Source: SpSt-333 sp964371615 (GTDB taxonomy: Bacteria > Bacteroidota > Ignavibacteria > UBA10030 > UBA8401). From it: a stretch of DNA of 64,000 bases. The stretch spans positions 248,001 to 312,000 of the forward strand of contig CAYJMS010000004.1 of the NCBI GenBank assembly GCA_964371615.1, written 5' to 3'. Under the pieces are notes generated by a model. The model did no database searches. It was not told where the DNA came from and saw nothing but the letters and a program-made list of their open reading frames with translations. A program made the position numbers and the translations under genes. Within the stretch, counting starts at the first letter, position 1, and every line of letters begins with the position of its first letter. Below are positions 15,055-22,841 of this stretch, one piece after another.

Positions 15055-16641
15055 TTAATCGATCTCTTTTTCGTATTCCACCTTGTAACGCTGCAGCGCT
15101 TTCAGGATCGCCTCGGCGATCTTTTGCTGCCCGTCGGGACTGCGGAGGTATTTTTCTTCTTTCGGATTCGAGAGGTAACCCGTTTCAATCAACACATTCG
15201 GCATGGACGCACCGACCAGGACGTAAAATCCCGCCTGTTTTACCGGCTGCCGCTGCGCCTCCATATCTGCACTCATCGTCTCTTCCAGAAGTTCTGCAAA
15301 GTGTTCGCTTTGCTTCACATACGCGCTTTGCGCCATGGTGAGAATGATGAAATTCTCCTGGTTCAGTTCCTGGTACCGGGCTTCGTAGTTCTTTTCCAGT
15401 TTTACCACGGCATTTTCTTTCTCCGCGATGCGGATGGCGTCATCGGTTTTTCCCGGGCGGAGCAAATAAATCTCAAATCCGTTGGCATTGGAAGGTTTCT
15501 TTTCCGTGGAATTGCAGTGGATGCTGATAAAGAGTTTGCCGTTCGCCTCGTTGGCAATCTGTCCGCGGCGGAAGAGTTCGATGAATCGGTCCGTCTTGCG
15601 CGTATAGACCACCTTTACATCCGGCATATACCGCTCGATCATTTTCCCCAGTTTCAGCGATATACCGAGAGTGATATCCTTCTCCCGTGTTCCGATAACG
15701 CCGATGGTACCGGGATCATGCCCGCCGTGTCCCGCATCCAGCACAACAACATCAAGTTTCCATTTCTGCTTTTGCTGCTTAATCTGATTGGCTGCCGCTT
15801 CCCTTCTCTTCAATGCTTCCTGAACACGCCGGATGGAATCGGTGTTCACAACCGTTTTTTTCGGGGGAATGAGTGTTACCAGCACGTCGCTGCCCCCCTT
15901 ATCCTGTACAATCTCTGAAGTTTCGATCTTTTCCCGTAATTGAATGCTCACCTGCAATGCCGATTCCAACTTTACCGGTTTGATTCTTCGGATTGCACCG
16001 GATGCCAGTATGGTATCGAGCCGTGTCGTATCTCCATCCACACCGGTCAGCGTTACATACACCCAGTCACCGGACTGCAAAGCGCGGCCGATATCCCTTA
16101 TCGGGGCGGACAACGATATCCGCACCAATGTTCCGTTCTTTTTTTCCTCAACAGAAAATCCCAACACGACAGGAGGCGGAGGCGGCAGCATGGGAATCAA
16201 CGTAGTATCGGGCCCTGCGGTGATAGATGAATCGTGCAAGGTTTTAATCATCTGCGTAATTTCCGGCACAAAGACGAAAAAGTGCCCGTCCTGTACGATG
16301 ACCGGTTGCGACAGCTGATGGACGTGGGAACGCTTGGTTTCGGGATTGGTCTGCACAACAAACGGATTGTCGGCAGTGAATTTCAGTATTGCCGTCGGCA
16401 AACGGATCTCGGATTTCCGCAATACCATATTTTCATAATAGCCGACGGCAAGAAATCCGGAGAGTTCCTTGACGGAGAGATACTGATTACTGTCGATTGT
16501 GATGCTTCGAATGGCGGACGCTTGTCGTGCGGTAGTGATTCGCACAGACGATGATTGCAGCTGCTGCGCCGGCGACGTCTGAAGCAATACGGCAATAATA
16601 AATAGATAAGTGTAGATCTGTACGTTGGAGTTTTTATTCAT
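15055..16641 (-). CDS. N-acetylmuramoyl-L-alanine amidase (Amidase_3)
   Basis: This is a 528-residue exported cell-wall hydrolase. A hydrophobic N-terminus (YTYLFIIAVLLQTSPAQ) acts as signal peptide. Residues 30-280 hold a copper-amine-oxidase-like/AMIN-like beta region with a Pro-rich patch. The zinc amidase domain starts at about 297 with VVVLDAGHGGHDPGTIG. It contains SIHCNS (zinc His), GFEIYLL, and the catalytic Glu in VLIETGYLSNPKEE. The enzyme cuts the bond between MurNAc and the stem peptide during wall turnover and division. The start ATG overlaps the yajQ stop by one base, so the two are translationally coupled. Confidence 0.93.
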   Translation of the reverse strand: MNKNSNVQIYTYLFIIAVLLQTSPAQQLQSSSVRITTARQASAIRSITIDSNQYLSVKELSGFLAVGYYENMVLRKSEIRLPTAILKFTADNPFVVQTNPETKRSHVHQLSQPVIVQDGHFFVFVPEITQMIKTLHDSSITAGPDTTLIPMLPPPPPVVLGFSVEEKKNGTLVRISLSAPIRDIGRALQSGDWVYVTLTGVDGDTTRLDTILASGAIRRIKPVKLESALQVSIQLREKIETSEIVQDKGGSDVLVTLIPPKKTVVNTDSIRRVQEALKRREAAANQIKQQKQKWKLDVVVLDAGHGGHDPGTIGVIGTREKDITLGISLKLGKMIERYMPDVKVVYTRKTDRFIELFRRGQIANEANGKLFISIHCNSTEKKPSNANGFEIYLLRPGKTDDAIRIAEKENAVVKLEKNYEARYQELNQENFIILTMAQSAYVKQSEHFAELLEETMSADMEAQRQPVKQAGFYVLVGASMPNVLIETGYLSNPKEEKYLRSPDGQQKIAEAILKALQRYKVEYEKEID

Positions 16642-17138
16642 TACCGGTAATTGGTGAATTGCAGCGGCAATGGAAATTCTTCCGCACGGAGTTTTGCAAT
16701 AATGGCCTGCAGATCGTCCTTATCTTTTCCCGTCACCCTCACCTGATCCTCCATAATTTGCGCCTGCACTTTCAATTTGGTCTCTTTGATAACCTGCACG
16801 AGTTTTTTTGCATTCTCTTTATCTATACCGACCTGAAGTGTGATCTTCTGTCGCGCCATCCCCTGCGTTGCCGGTTCAACGGCGCCATATTTCAGGCTTT
16901 TAAGATGAATGCCCCGCTTCACGAATTTGTTCTGCAGAACATCAATGACCGCTTTCAGACGGAACTCGTCGTCGGAGGTAACGGTAACAATCTTCTCTTT
17001 TTCATTGAACTCGATGGTGGTTTTGGTATCCTTAAAATCGTACCGGGTAAGTACCTCTTTCCGCGCCTGATTAAGGGCGTTATCCACTTCCTGCATGTTC
17101 ACCTCGGAGACGATGTCGAATGAATTTTGTTGTGCCAT
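16641..17138 (-). CDS. yajQ: YajQ family nucleotide-binding protein
   Basis: This 165-residue protein has the YajQ signature at both ends: SFDIVSEVNMQEVDNALNQARKE with RYDFKDTKTTIEF, and later KLKVQAQIMEDQVRVTGKDKDDLQAIIA. YajQ proteins are two-domain nucleotide-binding proteins; one homologue is a cyclic di-GMP-binding regulator. The ATG at 17138 was chosen because MAQQNSFDIV is the canonical start. Upstream extensions to 17186 would add residues not found in the family. It is the first gene of a run with the amidase (1-base overlap) and the PLP enzyme. Confidence 0.93.
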   Translation of the reverse strand: MAQQNSFDIVSEVNMQEVDNALNQARKEVLTRYDFKDTKTTIEFNEKEKIVTVTSDDEFRLKAVIDVLQNKFVKRGIHLKSLKYGAVEPATQGMARQKITLQVGIDKENAKKLVQVIKETKLKVQAQIMEDQVRVTGKDKDDLQAIIAKLRAEEFPLPLQFTNYR

Positions 17139-17256
17139 GGTTTTCTGATTTTCTTTTAATGTACAATGATTTAAGGGATTGTTCAAATCTTTTCGGGGAG
17201 AGTGTGACGGTGGCTATACTCGGCATAAATCACTCTCCACATATCGCCAAATCGGA

Positions 17257-17895
17257 TTACTTCAATATTTTACCCGCTTCCCTGCTCCAGAACAGCAGAT
17301 CGAGTTCATCGGTAGAAATTGTAACCTGTTGTGCAAATTGCAGGAATTTTGCCTCAATGGAGAGATATCTCTTTCTGGTGAGCAGAACAGGAATGGAGCG
17401 GATAATGCCGTGATATTTCAGGTTGCCGAGAATATGCCTGTCAAGAATCGCAAGACCGTCGTTCATGCCAATATTCCTGAGAACATGCGTCGCCTCTTTG
17501 AGGCTCATCCCTTTGACATGAAGTACGATCCATTCCCTTTTTTCCTTCGCAGATAGTCCGCTCGTCAGCAATGAGTGAATCTCATCATACTGATCGCGCA
17601 TTGCCAATATCCACCTGGCTTTTGTTTTGTGAAACCGGATATAATGCCGTTTGTCTGCCAGCACTGGAAGCGGATCGGCTACAGTTTCCTTAAACCTCAT
17701 TCCTTCAAAAATCTTTTGCGCATTGCCGGCGTTCACGGCGCTTGTCTGCGGCGTCATAAGACAATAGAGCAATTCATAAAAATACTGCTCCGGCGGAACA
17801 TCGCGGAAGTCGGCAAGTCTCCGGCGTATTTCTGCTTTTTTCAGGCGGTATTCACTCATCAATTCATCGATGTTTTTGTACGTCATATCAGGCAA
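17257..17895 (-). CDS. N-glycosylase/DNA lyase, Ogg2 family
   Basis: This is a 212-residue HhH-GPD DNA glycosylase of the compact Ogg2 (MjaOgg/TmaOgg-like) type that excises 8-oxoguanine and nicks the abasic site. YELLYCLMTPQTSA forms the early helices. VKGMSLKEATHVLRNIG (about 129-145) is the helix-hairpin-helix with the catalytic Lys. LAILDRHILGNL has the conserved Asp. It overlaps the mutY 3' end by 8 bases. Together the two genes cover two steps of defence against oxidised guanine. Confidence 0.88.
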   Translation of the reverse strand: MPDMTYKNIDELMSEYRLKKAEIRRRLADFRDVPPEQYFYELLYCLMTPQTSAVNAGNAQKIFEGMRFKETVADPLPVLADKRHYIRFHKTKARWILAMRDQYDEIHSLLTSGLSAKEKREWIVLHVKGMSLKEATHVLRNIGMNDGLAILDRHILGNLKYHGIIRSIPVLLTRKRYLSIEAKFLQFAQQVTISTDELDLLFWSREAGKILK

Positions 17896-18808
17896 CCATA
17901 TAGGTTTTTCTCACCTTTCGTAGCAGGCCCTCGCGGCACATCGCCGTCAGCACACCAGCGAGCCATTTCCGGTCGGAAGAGGAATGTGATTTCCACAATA
18001 TTGAAGCGATCGATTTCAATGTATATCGACGATCATGAAGCGCTTTCAAAATTTTCCCCCGATACAATCGGCGCGGGATTCCCCTGCGTGACGGTTCAGT
18101 CTTTTTGACGCTTTTCGGTTTTCGCAAGAATGCCGGTGCTTCCGCGGACGGACAATATTTTTTTAACGGGCATTGTGTGCAGAGCGGCCGCCGGGCGGTG
18201 CAGATCATTGCACCGAGATCCATCAATGCCTCGTTCCAGTCATACGCTCTGTTGCGGGGAAGCATCCGCGCTGCATGGTTCCATGCATCGTGCTCGGACA
18301 TCGTAGCACCGGAATCGCGTACGGTTCGGGTAATCCGTGTCAGGATGCGCCGGATATTGACATCCACTACCGGTACATGGCGACCGAATGCGAAACAAGC
18401 GACCGCATGAGCGGTATATTTGCCGATTCCCGGCAGCGACTGAAGCAGAGCCGCATCGGAAGGGAGCTGTGAAGCGTAGTCGGAAACGACGATCGATGCG
18501 AGACGATGGAAACGGAGCGCTCTGCTGTTATAACCGAGTCCGGACCATTCCCGCAGCACGTTAGAAACCGAAGCCCGCGCCAGCGACCGGAATGAAGGAA
18601 ATTTTTTTAACCAACGGGTATAAAACGCAATAACGCGGTCTGTCTGCGTCTGCTGGAGCATGATTTCGGAAAGCAGTATGCTATACGGATTGTGTGTCGT
18701 CCGCCATGGAAACGAACGGCGCCGGCGGTGATACCACTGCAGGACGGAGCGATGGATCGATTGTACGGGGAGTGCGTGCACAGTCCGCGACGATGAAGCA
18801 GTCTTCAT
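17888..18808 (-). CDS. mutY: MutY-type A/G-specific adenine glycosylase lacking the usual C-terminal domain
   Basis: This 306-residue HhH-GPD glycosylase removes adenine mispaired with 8-oxoguanine. SEIMLQQTQTDRVI contains the catalytic Glu, LPGIGKYTAHAVACFAFG the helix-hairpin-helix, and VVDVNIRRILTRI the catalytic Asp. A [4Fe-4S] cluster is bound by CTARRPLCTQCPLKKYC (spacing 6-2-5). After the cluster, where typical MutY has a NUDIX-like domain reading 8-oxoG, there is only a basic linker and a short winged-helix-like end (LKALHDRRYTLKSIASILW). It overlaps the response-regulator gene by 4 bases and the Ogg2 gene by 8. Confidence 0.9.
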   Translation of the reverse strand: MKTASSSRTVHALPVQSIHRSVLQWYHRRRRSFPWRTTHNPYSILLSEIMLQQTQTDRVIAFYTRWLKKFPSFRSLARASVSNVLREWSGLGYNSRALRFHRLASIVVSDYASQLPSDAALLQSLPGIGKYTAHAVACFAFGRHVPVVDVNIRRILTRITRTVRDSGATMSEHDAWNHAARMLPRNRAYDWNEALMDLGAMICTARRPLCTQCPLKKYCPSAEAPAFLRKPKSVKKTEPSRRGIPRRLYRGKILKALHDRRYTLKSIASILWKSHSSSDRKWLAGVLTAMCREGLLRKVRKTYMVA

Positions 18809-19509
18809 TCTTCCTTGATAATGAAACCCTGTCCGTACACGGTGTGAATGAGTTTCTTTTCGAACGATTTGTCGATCGAATTGCGCAGATAATTAATATA
18901 GACATCGACAAAGTTCGTACCGGCATCAAAATGATGCCCCCATACATCCTCGGCAATTTGTTTCCGTGAAACGACTTTGTTTTTGTTCCGGAGGAGATAT
19001 TCGAGCAGGGAGAATTCCTTCGGGCTCAGTTCGATCTCTTTGCCGCCGCGCAGCACTTTTCTGCCGACCAGATCCATCTCGAGATCGGCGATATCGAGTT
19101 TCACCACTTCCGCCGCCGTGGGGACGCGGCGGAGCAGCGCTTCAATCCGGGCCATCAGTTCTTTCATGTCGAACGGCTTGGCAAGATAATCGTCGGCGCC
19201 AAGCTTCAATCCCTTCACTTTATCGTCGACGGCATTCAGGCCGGACAGAATAAGAACCGGGGGAAACGACGATTTTTTCCGCAAATCTTTCAGGACGTCG
19301 AATCCTGATTTTTTGGGAAGCGAAAGATCAAGAATCACCAGATCGAATTCTTTATCGTTGAGCAAGTCGGAGGCGTCTTCACCGTTAAATGCCAGTTCGA
19401 CCGCAAACGTTTTCGATAAACGTTTTTCAACCAGCATGGCGATATCCTTATGGTCTTCGACCACCAGGATACGTTTCAGATCTTTATTTTCTTCGTCGGA
19501 TTTTTTCAC
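18805..19509 (-). CDS. OmpR-family response regulator
   Basis: This 234-residue protein has an N-terminal receiver domain (about 13-125) with phospho-acceptor Asp in LVILDLSLPKKSGFD, acidic pair ED in VVEDH, Ser/Thr in LILSG and Lys in LAKPFD. The C-terminal winged-helix DNA-binding domain runs from about 138 to 232 (LSPKEFSLLEYLLRNKNKVVSRKQIAEDVWGH). No sensor kinase gene is adjacent; it lies between GNAT and mutY genes with a 3-base gap and a 4-base overlap. The kinase must be elsewhere. Its closest visible relative here is the regulator at 54286-54978. Confidence 0.93.
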   Translation of the reverse strand: MKKSDEENKDLKRILVVEDHKDIAMLVEKRLSKTFAVELAFNGEDASDLLNDKEFDLVILDLSLPKKSGFDVLKDLRKKSSFPPVLILSGLNAVDDKVKGLKLGADDYLAKPFDMKELMARIEALLRRVPTAAEVVKLDIADLEMDLVGRKVLRGGKEIELSPKEFSLLEYLLRNKNKVVSRKQIAEDVWGHHFDAGTNFVDVYINYLRNSIDKSFEKKLIHTVYGQGFIIKEE

Positions 19510-19512
19510 GGT

Positions 19513-20100
19513 TTACTTTCGTAATAAATGTGTCGTAAAATGATTTTTCACTTGTACCCATTCATCATCGATAATGCTAAAGTACACTGTGTCCCGGATC
19601 CTTCCGGTCGACGTCACGGCATGTTTGCGAAGAATACCTTCCTGTTTTGCCCCTAATCTTTGGATGGCTTCACGGGAGCGTCCATTCAAGAGATCGGTCT
19701 TGAATTCCACCCGGATACAATTCCACGTTTCAAACGCATGCACAAGCATAAGGAATTTTGCCTCAGAATTCAATCCCGTTCTTTGCCAATGTTTGCCGAG
19801 CCAGGTCCACCCTATTTCCACTTTGCGGTTTTCTGTATCTATGGCGCCAAAACGGGTGCTTCCGGCGACTGCTCCTGTCCGTTTTTCGAATGTTGCAAAC
19901 GGAAGACAGACTCCCCGGCGCTGTTGTTCGAGGGCGGATTCGATATATCGCCGGACATCGTCTTTTGTCCTGAGCACGGTCAAGCCGACTGCCCAGAGAC
20001 TCTCGTCAAGTCCGATCGCACAGAGTGAGTCGCAATGTGTCATCGACAGCGGCTCCAGTCTGACCAATTCCCCTTCCAATACAACAGGTTGAATATCCAT
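19513..20100 (-). CDS. GNAT-family N-acetyltransferase (RimJ/RimL-like)
   Basis: This 195-residue acetyltransferase of the RimJ/L-like GNAT type has VLEGELVRLEPL at the start and VEIGWTWLGKHWQRTGLNSEAKFLMLVHAFE spanning the acetyl-CoA pyrophosphate region. VEFKTDLLNGRSREAIQRLGAKQEGILRKH follows as the family's C-terminal signature. The start was set at 20100 (MDIQPVV). An upstream in-frame start at 20151 would add an atypical extension. Substrate unknown. It is 3 bases upstream of the response regulator and heads the run leading to mutY and Ogg2. It is divergent from the HyuA-type gene. Confidence 0.88.
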   Translation of the reverse strand: MDIQPVVLEGELVRLEPLSMTHCDSLCAIGLDESLWAVGLTVLRTKDDVRRYIESALEQQRRGVCLPFATFEKRTGAVAGSTRFGAIDTENRKVEIGWTWLGKHWQRTGLNSEAKFLMLVHAFETWNCIRVEFKTDLLNGRSREAIQRLGAKQEGILRKHAVTSTGRIRDTVYFSIIDDEWVQVKNHFTTHLLRK

Positions 20101-20188
20101 GTGCAAAATAACGCAAAAAAGATCCGGAATGCAACTTGAACGATGAATCAATAATGTCTACCTTTTTGGAGTCCAAAATGAATACCGT

Positions 20189-22342
20189 ATGAATCGAAAA
20201 ATAAAAATCGGAATTGATGTCGGTGGAACGTTTACTCACGCTGTAGCGGTCGATGTGGCGCGGTATGAGATTGTCGGAAAAGCTGTCGTGCCGACCACTC
20301 ACCACGCGGCCGAAGGTGTTGCGCTCGGCGTCGTACAATCGATGCAGAAATTGCTCGATCAGTGTTCCATCACCGCCACAGAGGTGATTCTGATCGCTCA
20401 TAGCACCACTCAGGCAACTAACGCGCTGCTGGAAGGAGATGTCGCCCCGGTCGGAATCATCGGCATGGGAAAAGGATTGGAAGGATGGCGCGCGAAGAAA
20501 GAGACCAACACCGACAACATTGAACTTGCCCCCGGAAAATTTGCCAAAACCTTTCACCGGTTTCTCGATACATCAGCTCCATTGACCGATGAGATGGTGA
20601 CAAAAGCGATCGATGGATTAAAGAACGATGGCGCCCAGGTCATCGTCGCCAGCGAGGCGTTCGGCGTCGATCATCCGAAGAATGAACAGATGGTCGTTGC
20701 CGTCGGCCGGCAGTCGGGAATTCTTTCCACCGCCGCATCCGAGATATCGCAATTGTACGGATTACGGATCCGTACACGCACCGCAGTGATCAACGCAAGC
20801 ATGATGCCGAAGATGCTCGAAACCGCCAATATGACAGAGCAGGCAGTGCGAAATTCCGGCATTACCGCCCCGCTGATGGTTATGCGCAGTGACGGAGGCA
20901 TTATGGACATCAACGAGATGCGCCGTCGGCCGATATTGACCATGCTCTCCGGTCCGGCAGCCGGAGTTGCCGCAGCGTTGATGTATATCAAAATCTCCGA
21001 CGGTATTTTTCTCGAAGTCGGAGGAACGAGCACCGATATCTCGATTATCAAGAACGGCAAACCGGTTATCCGCACGGCGGAAATCGGCGGAAACAAACTT
21101 TTTGTCCGCACGCTGGATGTGCGGACCATCGGCGTTGCGGGAGGTTCGATGATTCGCATACGCAACAACAAAGTAATAGATGTCGGACCGCGAAGCGCAC
21201 ATATTGCAGGATTGAAATACGCGACATTTTTCAAACAGTCCGACGTGCCGGAAATCGAATCCCTCACAATGAAACACATCCAACCGCGCGACGGAGATCC
21301 CGACGATTATGTCGGAATCTGCATCAACAACGAAGCACCCTCCATTGCCGTTACTCCGACCGGCGCGGTGAACATTCTCGGCATTGCCAAGGGATACAGC
21401 AAAGCCTCATCCGATTTTGTGCAAAAGATTTTTTCCTGGTTGGCGCAGCAGATCGGCACAACGGCCGAACAGTTGGCGACCGAAATCCAGGAAATTTGTG
21501 CCGCGAAGAACAAGGAAGTTGTCGAAGCGATCATCGAGGAATACACATTGGATAAAACACTGCTGACGCTTGTCGGCGGGGGCGGCGGAGCTGAGGCCAT
21601 TGTGCCGTACACGGCAAAAGTAATGGGAATGAAACATACCATCGCCGAAAATGCCGAAGTCATTTCCGCCATCGGTATAGCGCTCGGCATCATTCGCGAC
21701 ACAATCGAACGGACCATTATCAATCCATCGGATCAGGACTTGCTGTTGATCCGAAAAGAGGCAATGGAACGTGTGCAACGAATGGGGGCAATACCCGAAA
21801 CAATTGAAGTCACCATCGAAGTGGACCGTCAGACCAAACGGGTTACCGCCGTTGCCACCGGTTCATCGGAATTGCGAACGCGGGATATTACCTCCGCTGC
21901 AAAGACCGTAGAGGAACTCCGGGCAATCGTTGCGGCCTCCATTGAATGCGAGGATATTACCGCATGCGGTACAGCGGGAGTATTACATGTCTTCCGGGGG
22001 GAGAAGATCACCAAAAAGTTTTTCGGTTTGTCGAAGAGGAAGAGTCATCCGCTGCGCGTCATTGACGAGGACGGTATCGTCCGTCTGCAGCTGGTAAACG
22101 GCGAAGCGCGCAATTCCACGATCGGTATGGTGACCGGTGCAATTAGGAATATGATCGACGAGTTCACTCAATACGGCGATGCCGGGGGATTGCTGCCGGA
22201 TGTATTTCTTGTCACGGCGGGACGCGTGATCGATCTGACCGGCCTGGTGCAGAAGGATCAGATTATTTCCATGGCACAGGCGGAGACAGAAAAATTAACG
22301 AACGATGAACCGGTAGTGATTATTGGTGCGAGGAAGAAGTAA
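20189..22342 (+). CDS. Hydantoinase/oxoprolinase family protein (HyuA-like)
   Basis: This 717-residue protein starts with KIGIDVGGTFTHAVAVD, an ASKHA-type ATP phosphate loop. It has the HyuA/5-oxoprolinase features HSTTQATNALLEGDVAPVGII, LSGPAAGVAAAL and GGTSTDISIIKNGKPV. HyuA-type enzymes hydrolyse hydantoins or 5-oxoproline at the expense of ATP, usually with a HyuB partner. No hyuB lies beside it. The C-terminal 150 residues (from GVLHVFRGEKITKKFFGLS) diverge from typical HyuA. Real substrate unknown. It is transcribed alone and diverges from the GNAT gene across 88 bases. Confidence 0.85.
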   Translation: MNRKIKIGIDVGGTFTHAVAVDVARYEIVGKAVVPTTHHAAEGVALGVVQSMQKLLDQCSITATEVILIAHSTTQATNALLEGDVAPVGIIGMGKGLEGWRAKKETNTDNIELAPGKFAKTFHRFLDTSAPLTDEMVTKAIDGLKNDGAQVIVASEAFGVDHPKNEQMVVAVGRQSGILSTAASEISQLYGLRIRTRTAVINASMMPKMLETANMTEQAVRNSGITAPLMVMRSDGGIMDINEMRRRPILTMLSGPAAGVAAALMYIKISDGIFLEVGGTSTDISIIKNGKPVIRTAEIGGNKLFVRTLDVRTIGVAGGSMIRIRNNKVIDVGPRSAHIAGLKYATFFKQSDVPEIESLTMKHIQPRDGDPDDYVGICINNEAPSIAVTPTGAVNILGIAKGYSKASSDFVQKIFSWLAQQIGTTAEQLATEIQEICAAKNKEVVEAIIEEYTLDKTLLTLVGGGGGAEAIVPYTAKVMGMKHTIAENAEVISAIGIALGIIRDTIERTIINPSDQDLLLIRKEAMERVQRMGAIPETIEVTIEVDRQTKRVTAVATGSSELRTRDITSAAKTVEELRAIVAASIECEDITACGTAGVLHVFRGEKITKKFFGLSKRKSHPLRVIDEDGIVRLQLVNGEARNSTIGMVTGAIRNMIDEFTQYGDAGGLLPDVFLVTAGRVIDLTGLVQKDQIISMAQAETEKLTNDEPVVIIGARKK

Positions 22343-22407
22343 TGATAGTAAACATCGTTAGAAAATATCTGTGCCATTCAACGAGATCTGTGGTAATCCA
22401 AAACCGA

Positions 22408-22585
22408 CATGTCAGAAGCGATAATGCAACGTCAGACAATGTCGGCAGTAATAGAACGTCTGACATAGCCCTTCAATGTCTGACGTTTCCCTAAAAGCAT
22501 TATGAGATGTCAGACGTGTAGAAGCAACGTCAGACATCTTTACCGATATTTGAACGTCTGACAATGCTTTTTATCTGTCAGCTTT
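22408..22585. repeat. Spaced ACGTCWGACA repeat cluster
   Basis: Six copies of the 7-mer GTCAGAC/GTCTGAC start at 22431, 22458, 22478, 22509, 22529 and 22556. The spacing is 27, 20, 31, 20 and 27, symmetric about about 22496. Each sits in a 10-base frame ACGTCWGACA or its reverse. Weaker flanking copies occur at 22410 and 22577. A second cluster lies at 48854-48930. Confidence 0.75.
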
Positions 22586-22664
22586 CTTTCGTGCTTTTTA
22601 CATCCGCCGCGCTGTTTGGCGGATTGGCGGAATCTCTGGTATTTGATGTAGAATAATCCTGTTT

Positions 22665-22694
22665 TTGAAAATATTCGACTATTTCGTATATTTT
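22665..22694 (+). promoter_or_regulatory. Promoter of tRNA-Arg(TCT)
   Basis: TTGAAA (22665-22670) is followed after 16 bases by TATATTTT (from 22687), which ends about 14 bases before the tRNA 5' end. Confidence 0.5.
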
Positions 22695-22707
22695 TAAAAA
22701 CCATTTT

Positions 22708-22781
22708 GGCCCCGTAGCTCAATTGGATAGAGCAACAGCCTTCTAAGCTGTGGGTTGCAGATTCGAATTCTGCCGGGGTCA
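22708..22781 (+). tRNA. tRNA-Arg (anticodon TCT)
   Basis: The full cloverleaf can be folded. The acceptor is GGCCCCG/CGGGGTC, the D-arm GCTC..GAGC, the anticodon arm ACAGC-CTTCTAA-GCTGT, and the T-arm GCAGA-TTCGAAT-TCTGC. The CCA end is not encoded. It is 74 bases long with discriminator A. Confidence 0.96.
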
Positions 22782-22789
22782 CAATAAAA

Positions 22790-22813
22790 AAACGCCCGGT
22801 TTTCCGGGCGTTT
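22790..22813. terminator. Bidirectional terminator after the tRNA
   Basis: AAACGCCCGG (22790-22799) pairs with CCGGGCGTTT (22804-22813) around a TTTT loop. It serves the tRNA on one strand and the hybrid kinase on the other. Confidence 0.85.
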
Positions 22814-22841
22814 GAATTTATCAGCAAAATCTTAAAAGAAT

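Noticed and set aside
22408..22585. CRISPR-like short repeat array
   Set aside because: Repeats are about 10 bases, occur in both orientations, and no cas genes are nearby.
22540..22827. 95-residue minus-strand frame over the tRNA region
   Set aside because: It overlaps the tRNA and its terminator, and contains the tRNA antisense sequence.
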